DNA of 64,000 bases from JASMTM01 sp046483075 (GTDB taxonomy: Bacteria; Thermotogota; Thermotogae; Petrotogales; Kosmotogaceae), in the NCBI GenBank assembly GCA_046483075.1, contig JAWODV010000042.1:62001-126000 (forward strand), given 5' to 3'. The notes under the pieces were generated by a model. That model did not search any database. It was not told where the DNA came from and worked only from the letters and a program-made list of their open reading frames with translations. Below are positions 9,461 through 17,471 of the stretch, piece by piece (within the stretch, counting starts at the first letter, position 1; every line of letters starts with the position of its first letter). Made by a program: the position numbers and the translations under genes.

Positions 9461-11820
9461 TAACTAACCTCTATCAAAGAAATTTTTTCACCAAATCTCT
9501 CTTTCACCAATTCTTTTAAATTACTATTTTCTTCTAATTTAGGGTCTTCTGCTATTGTTTTTTCAGCTTCATAACGTGCCTCGTACAATATTTTCGCATC
9601 CTTAACAATATCACCTATTTTGAATTCAGGTAAGCCATGCTGCTTAATGCCCATAAATTCACCAGGCCCACGTAGCGTTAAGTCAAGCTCCGCTACTTTA
9701 AAACCATCATTTGTGGAAGCAAACTGTCTTAACCTTTCTACAGTTTCATCGGAAAGACTTCTGTTTATCACCAAAAAACAGTATGATGTAATAGAGCTTC
9801 TGCCAACTCTACCTCTTAACTGATGTAATTGAGCTAATCCAAATCTTTCCGGATGCTCTATAACCATTAAAGTAGCGTTTGGAATATCTATACCTACTTC
9901 AATTACAGAAGTTGAAACCAGAATTTTTATTTCTTTTCTTCTAAATCGAGCCATTATTTCTTTCTTCTGTTCTTCAGACATGCGCCCATGAAGCAATTCA
10001 AGCGGTATTTCGGGAAATACCTCATTCTTTAACTTTTTAGCTTCCTCCGTGGCAGCCTTCAAATCTATTACTTCCGATTCTTCAATCAACGGATAAATAA
10101 AAAATATCTGATTACCTTTGTTAACCTCTTCTCTGACAAAGTTGTATACTTCGTTAAGTTTGCTATTAATAATAAGCATTGTTTTAACCGGTTTTCTTCC
10201 CGGTGGCATTTCTTTAATAATTGAAACGTCTAAATCTCCATATGCAGTAAGAGAAAGAGTCCTTGGAATGGGGGTAGCTGTCATTACAAGCGTATCAATA
10301 ACATTTCCTTTGTTCATCAATGCTTTTCTTTGTTCCACACCAAAACGGTGCTGCTCATCTACAATAACCAATCCCAGTTCTTTAAATTCAACATTTTCTT
10401 GGATTAGCGCATGCGTTCCCACAACCACATCAATATCACCTGTTGCCAGTTGCTTCTTGATCCTATCCTGGTCGGACTTTTTCATGGATCCTATCAACAG
10501 TTCGACATTAATGCCGTATTTTGTAAGCTCACTGGAAAGCCGATCATAGTGCTGGGAAGCCAGAACTGATGTGGGAACCATGAACGCACTTTGATATCCC
10601 GCTTCAAAATTATCGATTATTGCCATCTCTGCCAGAACCGTTTTTCCCGAACCAACATCTCCCTGCAGTAGCCTGTTCATAGGTTGTTCAGAAACTAAAT
10701 CGGTTCGAATCTCCTGAAATGCTTTCTTCTGATCATTGGTTAGTTCGAAAGGAAGTTCTTTACAAAATGAAGAAACCAATTTTTCTTCGATACTCTTTTT
10801 TATTCCTCCACGATCAATTTTTAGTTTTTCTCGATTAAACAACAGTGCGATTTCAAAAAGATAAAATTCCTCAAATACCAATCTTTCTCTACTTTTTCGC
10901 ACCTCGTAAAAACTCTTTGGATAATGTATTCCCTGCATAGCATGAACAATATTCAATAAATTTCTTTTATTTTTAAGGTTTTCTGGCAGAAAATCATGAA
11001 AAAGTCGTGATGCTCCTAAATTATTCTTTAGAATCCTTCTTATCATTTTTTGAGAAATTCCAGAGGTAGTACTGTAAACAGGAACAATTTCTCTTGGAGG
11101 AGTCCCATTAATTTCTTCAATTTCTGGTGAATTCATCTCATATGGGCCAAAAGCATTTTTTTTAGCAGTACCAGTTACTATATACTCACTCTCTTTTTTC
11201 AACTGACCAATAATATAATCTTGATTGAACCATTTTAGTAAGATTTGACCAAAACCATCAGAGACAACAGCGGTGATTATCGAATATCCTTTTACCTTTT
11301 TTTTAGAGTAATTAAGCAGTTTAACTTGAACAGTACATTTTTTTTCGGGAATTATCGATGATAACGGAATGATCTTCCTTCTATCTTCATAATCCCTGGG
11401 AAACCACCATAGAAGGTCTTCAATAGTATAAATTCCCATTTTATTGAGTATTTTTGAACGTCTTTCTCCTACATTTTTGGCAAATTTAACCTTTGTTTCA
11501 AGAGTAATGTTTTCTGTTCTTGACAATATTAGTTCATCTTCAGTTTTTAAAAGGAACTGCTTCCTCAATTTATTGATCATTCTCTTTCCATTTTCTACGC
11601 GCACTTTTTGTCTTTCAGGAGATAACTTGTGGATCACAATAAGGTATTTTAAAAAACTTCTAAGAAATTTATGTAAATCATTGAATCCTTTTAGCTCTTC
11701 TTTGTCAAGCAAATTGGCGTATCTTTTAATTTCTCCAGTTAATTTTGGAGACTCAATGTCTCCATTTTCATAATCCCGGAGTAAGGTTTCACAACTGTCA
11801 ATAAAATCCTCGAAGATCAT
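9460..11820 (-). CDS. recG: ATP-dependent DNA helicase RecG
   Basis: Branch-migrating superfamily 2 helicase that remodels stalled forks and Holliday junctions. The 786 residues include an N-terminal extension of about 100 residues, known from Thermotoga RecG. A helix-hairpin-helix/wedge region follows (ERRSKILNKMGIYTIEDLLWW), then the helicase core with Walker A GDVGSGKTVLAEM, the DEQH box, TATPIPRT, and motif VI QLRGRVGRS. The C-terminal TRG region includes LDLTLRGPGEFMG. It sits between the pseudopilin-like gene (adjacent stop/start at 11820/11821) and rsmD. Confidence 0.97.
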   Translation of the reverse strand: MIFEDFIDSCETLLRDYENGDIESPKLTGEIKRYANLLDKEELKGFNDLHKFLRSFLKYLIVIHKLSPERQKVRVENGKRMINKLRKQFLLKTEDELILSRTENITLETKVKFAKNVGERRSKILNKMGIYTIEDLLWWFPRDYEDRRKIIPLSSIIPEKKCTVQVKLLNYSKKKVKGYSIITAVVSDGFGQILLKWFNQDYIIGQLKKESEYIVTGTAKKNAFGPYEMNSPEIEEINGTPPREIVPVYSTTSGISQKMIRRILKNNLGASRLFHDFLPENLKNKRNLLNIVHAMQGIHYPKSFYEVRKSRERLVFEEFYLFEIALLFNREKLKIDRGGIKKSIEEKLVSSFCKELPFELTNDQKKAFQEIRTDLVSEQPMNRLLQGDVGSGKTVLAEMAIIDNFEAGYQSAFMVPTSVLASQHYDRLSSELTKYGINVELLIGSMKKSDQDRIKKQLATGDIDVVVGTHALIQENVEFKELGLVIVDEQHRFGVEQRKALMNKGNVIDTLVMTATPIPRTLSLTAYGDLDVSIIKEMPPGRKPVKTMLIINSKLNEVYNFVREEVNKGNQIFFIYPLIEESEVIDLKAATEEAKKLKNEVFPEIPLELLHGRMSEEQKKEIMARFRRKEIKILVSTSVIEVGIDIPNATLMVIEHPERFGLAQLHQLRGRVGRSSITSYCFLVINRSLSDETVERLRQFASTNDGFKVAELDLTLRGPGEFMGIKQHGLPEFKIGDIVKDAKILYEARYEAEKTIAEDPKLEENSNLKELVKERFGEKISLIEVS

Positions 11821-12147
11821 TTACTGTTGCCTCCTGGTAATCTTTTCATGGATCCCATGTCCTTCCAAAGAAACATACCAGTTTCCATTCTCTTTAAATG
11901 ACTTTAAAAGGTATCCATTGAGTTCAGTTTCAATATTGATTTCATTTTCTATGGAGAATTCCAGCATTTTCTCGGCTGAAACTATTGTGGCTCTTTTTAT
12001 TGAAGCATTCAAAAAAGATTCAGCAATTCTATTTGTTTGTGAAATCACTGAAATCATATGAAAGGACATAACAGTAGAAACAGCAATTATAAGGATGACA
12101 GTCACCAGTAAAACACCGGTTCCTTCATTTCTCTTCAGTTTCGACAT
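11821..12147 (-). CDS. small exported protein with PilX/GspK-like N-terminus
   Basis: 108 residues. A short basic start (MSKLKRNEGTG) is followed by one hydrophobic helix (VLLVTVILIIAVSTVMSFHM) and then a polar domain of about 65 residues. This N-terminus resembles minor pilins of the PilX/GspK class, which also lack the usual Glu at +5; cleavage after Gly in NEG would fit a prepilin peptidase site. The start lies 23 bp inside the hpt end and the stop abuts recG, so it is translationally coupled to both. The pilin assignment is inference from the N-terminus alone. A plain single-pass membrane protein is the alternative. Confidence 0.6.
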   Translation of the reverse strand: MSKLKRNEGTGVLLVTVILIIAVSTVMSFHMISVISQTNRIAESFLNASIKRATIVSAEKMLEFSIENEINIETELNGYLLKSFKENGNWYVSLEGHGIHEKITRRQQ

Positions 12148-12661
12148 ATCCTACAAAAGGCAGATTTCTGTAAAGTTCGTCATAGTCAAGACCATAACCT
12201 ATTATAAATTTGTCTCCTATTCTCTCACCAACAAAATCAATATTCACTCCATGGTCATGAATTGTCTTCTCAAATAATGAAACTAATTTTACGGTTGCAG
12301 GCTTTTGCTTCCAAATATAATTCATAATGTATCGTAATGTGTTTCCGGTATCCACAATGTCTTCGATCAGAAGAACATGTCTGCCAGTGAGTGATTCATC
12401 CACCCAAGTTTTTACTCTTATCTTGCCTGTGCTTTTTTCTCCAGCGTAACTCGATACATGAACGAAATTATATCTAACATTCATATCCAGTCTTTTTAGC
12501 AGGTCGCTGTAAAAATGTATCGAGCCTTTCAGAATACATATTGCCATAATTTCATCTGTTATTGGCTTATAAAAGCTCATAATTTTACTTGCAAGCCTGT
12601 TCACTATTTTTTCAATCTTTTCTTCCGAATATAGCATTTTGAGTTTGGATAGTTCTATCAC
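12125..12661 (-). CDS. hpt: hypoxanthine phosphoribosyltransferase
   Basis: Salvages hypoxanthine and guanine with PRPP to give IMP and GMP. The PRPP-binding loop is VLLIEDIVDTGNTL, and the family ending includes DFVGERIGDKFIIGYGLDYDELYRNLPFVG. I prefer the GTG at 12661 (178 residues, the usual family length) because AGAGGT lies 8 bp upstream. The ATG at 12691 would add ten residues and has no ribosome site. An extended -10 sequence lies about 105 bp upstream. It is the first gene of the hpt to ileS block. Confidence 0.95.
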   Translation of the reverse strand: MIELSKLKMLYSEEKIEKIVNRLASKIMSFYKPITDEIMAICILKGSIHFYSDLLKRLDMNVRYNFVHVSSYAGEKSTGKIRVKTWVDESLTGRHVLLIEDIVDTGNTLRYIMNYIWKQKPATVKLVSLFEKTIHDHGVNIDFVGERIGDKFIIGYGLDYDELYRNLPFVGYVETEEK

Positions 12662-12762
12662 TCTTTCACACCTCTTTTTCTCAAAACTCATGTGAATATA
12701 TCAATTCTTGATAAGTAGCGAATAATTGATTGAAGTTCTTGAAACAAAGTGAATTTACCAGT

Positions 12763-12771
12763 ATTATAACA
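12763..12771 (-). promoter_or_regulatory. extended -10 promoter element for the hpt operon
   Basis: On the minus strand the sequence reads TGTTATAAT: a perfect TATAAT preceded by TG at the extended -10 position. No good -35 hexamer is seen 17 bp upstream, as expected for extended -10 promoters. It faces hpt and would leave a leader of about 95 bases. This is a pattern-based prediction. Confidence 0.5.
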
Positions 12772-12819
12772 CTTGTAATACATATATAAACTACAAAATT
12801 CACATTTTAAAAATTATCA

Positions 12820-12825
12820 TATAAT
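12820..12825 (+). promoter_or_regulatory. -10 element upstream of trmB
   Basis: A consensus TATAAT lies about 22 bp ahead of the trmB Shine-Dalgarno, on the plus strand. A TTCACA at 12799-12804 is the nearest -35-like hexamer, but its spacing is only 15 bp. It shares the divergent gap with the hpt promoter. Confidence 0.35.
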
Positions 12826-12876
12826 TGATTTTGATATTTTTATCAAAGGAGGTGAATAATTATTGATGTAAGAAAA

Positions 12877-13794
12877 ATGACTATGAAGTATTTTATTTAT
12901 CCAAGATATAAAAAATTACCCATAAATTTGAAAAAAATATTTCCAGAACGAAATCAGTTCTTCTTAGAGATTGGTTTTGGCAATGGAGATTTTTTAATAG
13001 AAAAAGCTCTTTCAAATCCAAAAGCTGCATTCATAGGTATAGAACTTTCGTTGACTTCGGTGACAAAATTACTTAAAAAAATCAAAGAGCTTAATACTGA
13101 TAACATCGCTGTTATAATGTGCGATGCAAAATTTGCGGTTAGAGAGTTTTTTGATGAAAATCTTGATGGAATATTCGTGAATTTTCCCTGTCCCTGGCCA
13201 AAGAAAAGACATTCCCAAAGAAGGCTTAACGATATTAGCTTTGTTGTGGGGCTACTATCGGCACTTAATAAAGAAGGATTTATAAGCGTATATTCCGATC
13301 ACTTTAATTATATTAATAGATTTAAGGACAGTATAGAAGAGTTTGATTGTTTTACCAATATAAACCTTAAGACAAATCCACCGATGATAAATACAAAATA
13401 CGAGAAAAAATGGAGAAATCAAAAGAAGAATATCTTTCACCTATCGGCAATCAAAAACTTAAACAAAGCTGTTTCAAAAATAGCAGGAGGTGAAGAAATG
13501 CCTCACGTTCATCTGGAAGAATTTAGCAGTGACCGATTAAAAGACGTTTTGGACAAAACATTTGAAGAAGGTGAGATTTTTTTCAAATATATCGAGTTAT
13601 TTCAAAGCTTTAACGACAATAAATATTTGCTTCAAACCATAACAGTGGACGATGACTTTGAGCAAAGGTTTTTTATAATAATAAGAAAGAGATCCAATGA
13701 TAAATGGTTAATATCATTGGACAGCTATGGTTTACCCTTCAGAACGCCCTCGGTTAAAAAAGCTGTTTATTACCTGGGAGAGATGCAAAAGTGA
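12877..13794 (+). CDS. trmB: tRNA (guanine46-N7)-methyltransferase
   Basis: SAM-dependent enzyme that makes m7G46 in tRNA. The SAM motif is FLEIGFGNGDFLIEKA, and the family signature is NFPCPWPKKRHSQRRL. From the ATG at 12877 it has 305 residues; the C-terminal extension of about 100 residues beyond the core is a known feature of Thermotogota TrmB. The start is odd. The only good Shine-Dalgarno (AAAGGAGGTGA, 12845-12855) is 24 bp from this ATG but 6-9 bp from in-frame ATT codons at 12859 and 12862. The true start may therefore be ATT, giving 310 or 311 residues. The stop overlaps the GTG of the gpsA remnant. Confidence 0.93.
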   Translation: MTMKYFIYPRYKKLPINLKKIFPERNQFFLEIGFGNGDFLIEKALSNPKAAFIGIELSLTSVTKLLKKIKELNTDNIAVIMCDAKFAVREFFDENLDGIFVNFPCPWPKKRHSQRRLNDISFVVGLLSALNKEGFISVYSDHFNYINRFKDSIEEFDCFTNINLKTNPPMINTKYEKKWRNQKKNIFHLSAIKNLNKAVSKIAGGEEMPHVHLEEFSSDRLKDVLDKTFEEGEIFFKYIELFQSFNDNKYLLQTITVDDDFEQRFFIIIRKRSNDKWLISLDSYGLPFRTPSVKKAVYYLGEMQK

Positions 13795-14714
13795 TTGCAG
13801 TCATGGGTGCGGGAAGTTGAGGTAGTGCAATATCTAAAGTCCTTGCTGATAGTGGGAATGATATTCTTTTTGGGGTAGAAGTGAAAAAGCAAAATCTTTA
13901 CTCGAAAGCATGCGTCAAAGCAATTATATCCAAAGTTTTTATTTCTCAGATAAAATTCAATTTAGTTTAGACATTAATGAAGTGATTGATCAGTGTGAGA
14001 TAATTTTCAATGCTGTGCCTGTTCAGTATATAAGCGAAGTTTTCAACAAGATAGATTTGTTTAGTAAAATTACTGTAAATCTATCCAAAGGAATAGAAAT
14101 AACCTCACTTAAACGAACTTCTCAAATTTTCAGAGAAAAAATGTTCTGAATTATACAATTATGATAGTCCCAGTTATTCTGAAGAAGCCTCAAAATGCAT
14201 TCCAACAAGCGCTGTTATGGCTTCTGCCAATATTAAGACTGCAAAAATGATTAGAGTTTTTTTAAAGTTGACTATTTTCGTGTTTATAGCTCCGGAGACG
14301 TTATCAGAACAGAGTTAGCTGGAGCACAAAAAAATGTTTTTGCAGTTGCAGCTGGAATTATTGATGGAATGGGTGGTTGGTTCAATACTAAAACAGTATT
14401 GATAACCAGATCTAATTGCTGAAACAAAGATCGGGATGAAATTCAATGCAGATAAAATGACCTTCTTGAGACTTGCGGGAATTGGAAAACTTGTTGTAAC
14501 CTGTACTAGAAAATACAGCAGAAATCGTTATGTAGGCCAAAAAATTGCTGAAGGCGCATTTACATCTAAAGCTATGCACAGGATGTCTATAGAAAATCAA
14601 ATAGAACTAACCATCCCTAGCGAAGTTTACAAAGTGTTATACGAAAATAAACCACCAGAAAAGGTTCTAAATTCTTTAATGAAAAGATGGCAAAAGGATG
14701 AATCTTCTTTTTGA
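13791..14714 (+). pseudogene. gpsA: decayed glycerol-3-phosphate dehydrogenase gene
   Basis: Pieces of GpsA lie in order across three frames. A GTG start overlaps the trmB stop (MIAVMGAGS), with the Trp of the GxGxWG nucleotide loop replaced by a TGA at 13818. WGRSEKAKSLL resumes in another frame near 13870. FNAVPVQYI and VNLSKGIE follow. The frame shifts again at an A6 run (14136-14141), then SYSEEASKCIPTSAV. It shifts again near a T7 run (14257-14263), then GAQKNVFAVAAGIIDGMG, which keeps the catalytic Lys. A last shift near 14410 precedes LRLAGIGKLVVTCTRKYSRNRYVG. One nonsense codon and about four frameshifts cannot give a full protein. The remnant spans the normal length of about 310 codons. 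Confidence 0.9.
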
Positions 14715-14717
14715 TTT

Positions 14718-16064
14718 CTACGAAGCTGCTGACGCAGCCATAACCTTTTCAATTATACTATTAACAATATTAGTAACAGTTGAATCATCATTAGAGGAAA
14801 TTGATTTTTCTATCTTTTTTAATGAATGGATTACAGTTGAATGAGTTCTGTTTATTAACTTACCAATCTCGGTTATTGATCTTCCAAATTCACTCTTAAG
14901 GATATAGATTAATATCTGTCTGGCAAGTACGACATCTTTTATACGGCTTTTTCCGAAAATCTTTTCTCTTTCGACGTTGAGTAAATTCTCAATTGTACTT
15001 ATAATCAACTCAAGTTCATCCTTCCTTTTAGACGAACTCATCTGAGGAACATAGGAAGCCAATACCTTTTGTGCAAGGGAAATATCTGAATCTCTACCAT
15101 AGATACTACTATATAAGATTAGCTTGATTATCGCTCCTCTTAAACGTCTAACATTAGCTCTAATATTTTCTGCAAGCATCGTTGTGATTTCATCAGATAA
15201 ATCGTAGGATTCTCTTTTTGCCAGTCTCTTGGCTATTTGATATCTTGTTTCTCTTTCTGGAGCTGCAATTTCCATGACCATCCCCATTTGAAATCTGGAA
15301 ATCATTCTTTCATGAAATCCATCAAGTTCATTGGGGTTCCTGTCAGAGCATATAACAATTTGTTTGCCTGCGTCATGTAACTCGTTAAAGGTGTGAAAAA
15401 GCTCTGTTTGCACTCCTTCCTTTCCAATGAGAAATTGAATGTCATCGATCAAAAGCATATCGGCTTTTTTTCTATAAAGCTCACGGAAATCTTTTACAGA
15501 GCCTTTTTTAATAGATTCGATCATGTCATTCAGAAAATGTTCACTTGTAATGTACAGAACTCTACATTCCGGATTAACCTCCATGGCTTTATGCGCTATT
15601 GCCTGTAAAATATGAGTTTTACCAAGACCAACGCCACCATAAATAAAGAATGGGTTGTACCTTCCTGGCATTTCTGCTATTTGTCTAGAAACTGCGCAAA
15701 GCGCCCTATTTTCAGAACCAGCAACAAAACTTTCAAAGGTATATTCCGGATTCAGTTTTGATATCATTAAGGGTTTGCGTTTTACAAGAGGTCCTTTTTG
15801 TTGGCTGTCTGGCTCTACAGAAGGATCACTATTTTCTTTTTCATAGCGTATTTCAAATCCAAGAGATTTTCCTGTTGCTTTCTTTATTGATTCAGTAATT
15901 AACAAACCATATTTTGTCTGCAACCAGTCTTTAATGAAGAGATTCTCAACAGTAAAAATTACTTTCTCTTCATTAATTTCTTTTATACTAAAAGTGGTAA
16001 ACCAATTATTCCAAATTTTTTTCGATACTTTATTTTTCAGAATATTAATTATCTTATGTGACAC
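14718..16064 (-). CDS. dnaA: chromosomal replication initiator protein
   Basis: AAA+ initiator that binds DnaA boxes and opens oriC. 448 residues. The N-terminal oligomerisation domain I contains WNNWFTTFSI. Walker A is GGVGLGKTHILQA, Walker B is LLIDDIQFL, and the Arg-rich sensor region is RANVRRLRGAI. The C-terminal DNA-binding helix-turn-helix carries the family signature GRSITEIGKLINRTHSTVIH. The start is GTG at 16064 with GGAGGT upstream. It stands alone, converging on the gpsA remnant with only 3 bp between. No cluster of DnaA boxes is evident beside it. Confidence 0.98.
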   Translation of the reverse strand: MSHKIINILKNKVSKKIWNNWFTTFSIKEINEEKVIFTVENLFIKDWLQTKYGLLITESIKKATGKSLGFEIRYEKENSDPSVEPDSQQKGPLVKRKPLMISKLNPEYTFESFVAGSENRALCAVSRQIAEMPGRYNPFFIYGGVGLGKTHILQAIAHKAMEVNPECRVLYITSEHFLNDMIESIKKGSVKDFRELYRKKADMLLIDDIQFLIGKEGVQTELFHTFNELHDAGKQIVICSDRNPNELDGFHERMISRFQMGMVMEIAAPERETRYQIAKRLAKRESYDLSDEITTMLAENIRANVRRLRGAIIKLILYSSIYGRDSDISLAQKVLASYVPQMSSSKRKDELELIISTIENLLNVEREKIFGKSRIKDVVLARQILIYILKSEFGRSITEIGKLINRTHSTVIHSLKKIEKSISSNDDSTVTNIVNSIIEKVMAASAAS

Positions 16065-16153
16065 ATTTACCTCCAGGAAGAATTACTGAATAATTTCAGT
16101 CTCCCTAACTAGAAAAAAATAGCGTTTTTCAATTGTGTTTTTTGTGTTTCCCA

Positions 16154-16182
16154 TAAATAAACATCTTTAGAAAAGTAAACAA
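16154..16182 (-). promoter_or_regulatory. candidate dnaA promoter
   Basis: On the minus strand TTGTTT (16182-16177) and TATTTA (16159-16154) are separated by 17 bp and lie about 90 bp ahead of dnaA. Both hexamers deviate from consensus, so this is a tentative call. The rest of the gap between dnaA and the ferredoxin terminator (16065-16282) shows no coding potential or clear repeats. Confidence 0.3.
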
Positions 16183-16282
16183 CCCTTCGAAGACCGCTAG
16201 AAAAATAAGAAGTAAATGAAGCTGCTTATAATAATAGCAAATTTTTTGGTTCTATCAAATAGACAAATTCTGTGTGCCACTA

Positions 16283-16312
16283 TAAAAAGGGGTGAACCTT
16301 TCGGTCCACCCC
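16283..16312 (-). terminator. intrinsic terminator after the ferredoxin gene
   Basis: A 10-bp stem, GGGGTGGACC / GGTTCACCCC with a GAAA tetraloop and one G-T pair, is followed on the minus strand by CTTTTTAT. It ends the aminotransferase-serA-ferredoxin unit. Confidence 0.88.
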
Positions 16313-16338
16313 TAGATACCTGTGTGAAAATCTTGTTA

Positions 16339-16518
16339 CTATTCTACTTTAATTGCCTGCGTAGGACAGGAATCTGCAGCATCCTGTGCACATGCGGCTT
16401 CTGTTTCTGGAACTTTAGCCTGTGCTTTTCCTTCGTCTGTCATTTCGAAAACTTCCGGACATAATCCTTCGCAAACTCCACAACCTATACATGCGTCCTT
16501 ATCAACATAAACCTTCAT
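16339..16518 (-). CDS. small [4Fe-4S] ferredoxin
   Basis: A 59-residue electron carrier. It begins MKVYVDKDACIGCGVCEGLC, and the fourth cluster ligand is in DSCPTQAI. The second cluster is missing (replaced by the middle acidic/Ala-rich segment), as in the well-known single-cluster ferredoxin of Thermotoga maritima. The ATG at 16518 has GGAGGTG 6 bp upstream. It lies 30 bp after serA with no promoter space and has a strong terminator behind it. It is a likely electron acceptor for the oxoacid:ferredoxin oxidoreductase encoded further along, which is inference. Confidence 0.95.
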   Translation of the reverse strand: MKVYVDKDACIGCGVCEGLCPEVFEMTDEGKAQAKVPETEAACAQDAADSCPTQAIKVE

Positions 16519-16548
16519 TTCTACACCTCCAGATGAAAAAAATAATTG

Positions 16549-17469
16549 TTAAAGTTTTTTACCAACTTCTATAAGTTTTTTTGCCATTTCAATTCCTACA
16601 CGAACCTGACCTTCTACTGTGCTTGCCCCTATATGAGGTGTTGCAATCACATTATCCAGTCCAAGAAGCTTTCTTCGAAGTTCGTCATTGGGTGGCTCCA
16701 CTTCAAATACATCAAGAGCAGCAGCTTTTACCTTCTCGGAGATAATTGCGTCGTATAGAGCCTGTTCGTCAAGAACGCCACCCCTTGCAGCATTAATAAC
16801 AAGCGCACCGTCCTTTATTAGATCGAGTTCCTTCTTGCTTATTATATGCTTTGTCTTATTGTTAAGAGGTACATGTAAACTAAGCACATCAACTTCAGGC
16901 AGCATTGCTTCGATATCTTCACATAACTTAATATCCATATCAGTACTCTCTACGTATGGGTCGTAGACTATAATATTCATTCCAAAAGCAAGTGCCCTTT
17001 TCGCCACTTCTTTTCCGATAGCTCCATAACCTATTAAACCAAGTGTCTTTCCATATATTTCGTTTCCCTTTAACTTTTTCTTCTCCCACAAGTTCTCTTT
17101 TAATCCGGCAGTTCCTCTGGGAATATGTCTTACAAGTGATAAGAGCAAACCCATGGTTAGCTCAGCAACTGAAATCGCATTTGCTCCAGGTGTATTGTAA
17201 ACCTGAATACCGAGTTTCTTTGCAGTTTCAACATCAACATTATCCAGACCAACGCCTGCACGCCCTACTACTTTAAGTTCTTTTCCTGCTGATAGTACAT
17301 CAGCTGTAACTTTTGTTGCACTTCTTACTACAAGAAATTCTATACCTTCCAGGTTTTTCTTCAGCTCTTCTTTATCATAATGACCTGTTGTTATTTCAAA
17401 AATTTCCGAATCTTCCAGAAGTTTCATTGCATCTTCTGCAAGAGAGTCATTTGCATGAAGCCTATACAT
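16549..17469 (-). CDS. serA: D-3-phosphoglycerate dehydrogenase (short form)
   Basis: Oxidises 3-phosphoglycerate with NAD+, the first step of serine synthesis. 306 residues, with no ACT or ASB regulatory domain. The NAD-binding motif is GLIGYGAIGKEVAKRALAFG, the 2-hydroxyacid dehydrogenase signatures are VDVLSLHVPLNNKTKHIIS and ALVINAARGGVLDEQAL, and the catalytic His is in ATPHIGAST. The start has GGGAG upstream. It follows the class V aminotransferase with a 2-bp gap. That pairing is seen in Thermotoga and suggests the two act in serine/glycine metabolism. Confidence 0.93.
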   Translation of the reverse strand: MYRLHANDSLAEDAMKLLEDSEIFEITTGHYDKEELKKNLEGIEFLVVRSATKVTADVLSAGKELKVVGRAGVGLDNVDVETAKKLGIQVYNTPGANAISVAELTMGLLLSLVRHIPRGTAGLKENLWEKKKLKGNEIYGKTLGLIGYGAIGKEVAKRALAFGMNIIVYDPYVESTDMDIKLCEDIEAMLPEVDVLSLHVPLNNKTKHIISKKELDLIKDGALVINAARGGVLDEQALYDAIISEKVKAAALDVFEVEPPNDELRRKLLGLDNVIATPHIGASTVEGQVRVGIEMAKKLIEVGKKL

Positions 17470-17471
17470 GT

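Noticed and set aside
10118..10549. A 143-codon plus-strand frame opposite recG
   Set aside because: It lies antisense to the RecG helicase motifs and shows no family signature or start signal.
13791..14714. Treating the gpsA pieces as real short genes or as a sequencing artefact
   Set aside because: The pieces are consecutive GpsA segments in three frames, so they are not separate genes. One lesion is a substitution to TGA, not a length error, and surrounding genes are intact.
16065..16282. Replication origin next to dnaA
   Set aside because: No repeated DnaA-box-like 9-mers or 12-mers could be seen in the gap; only a weak promoter pattern is present.
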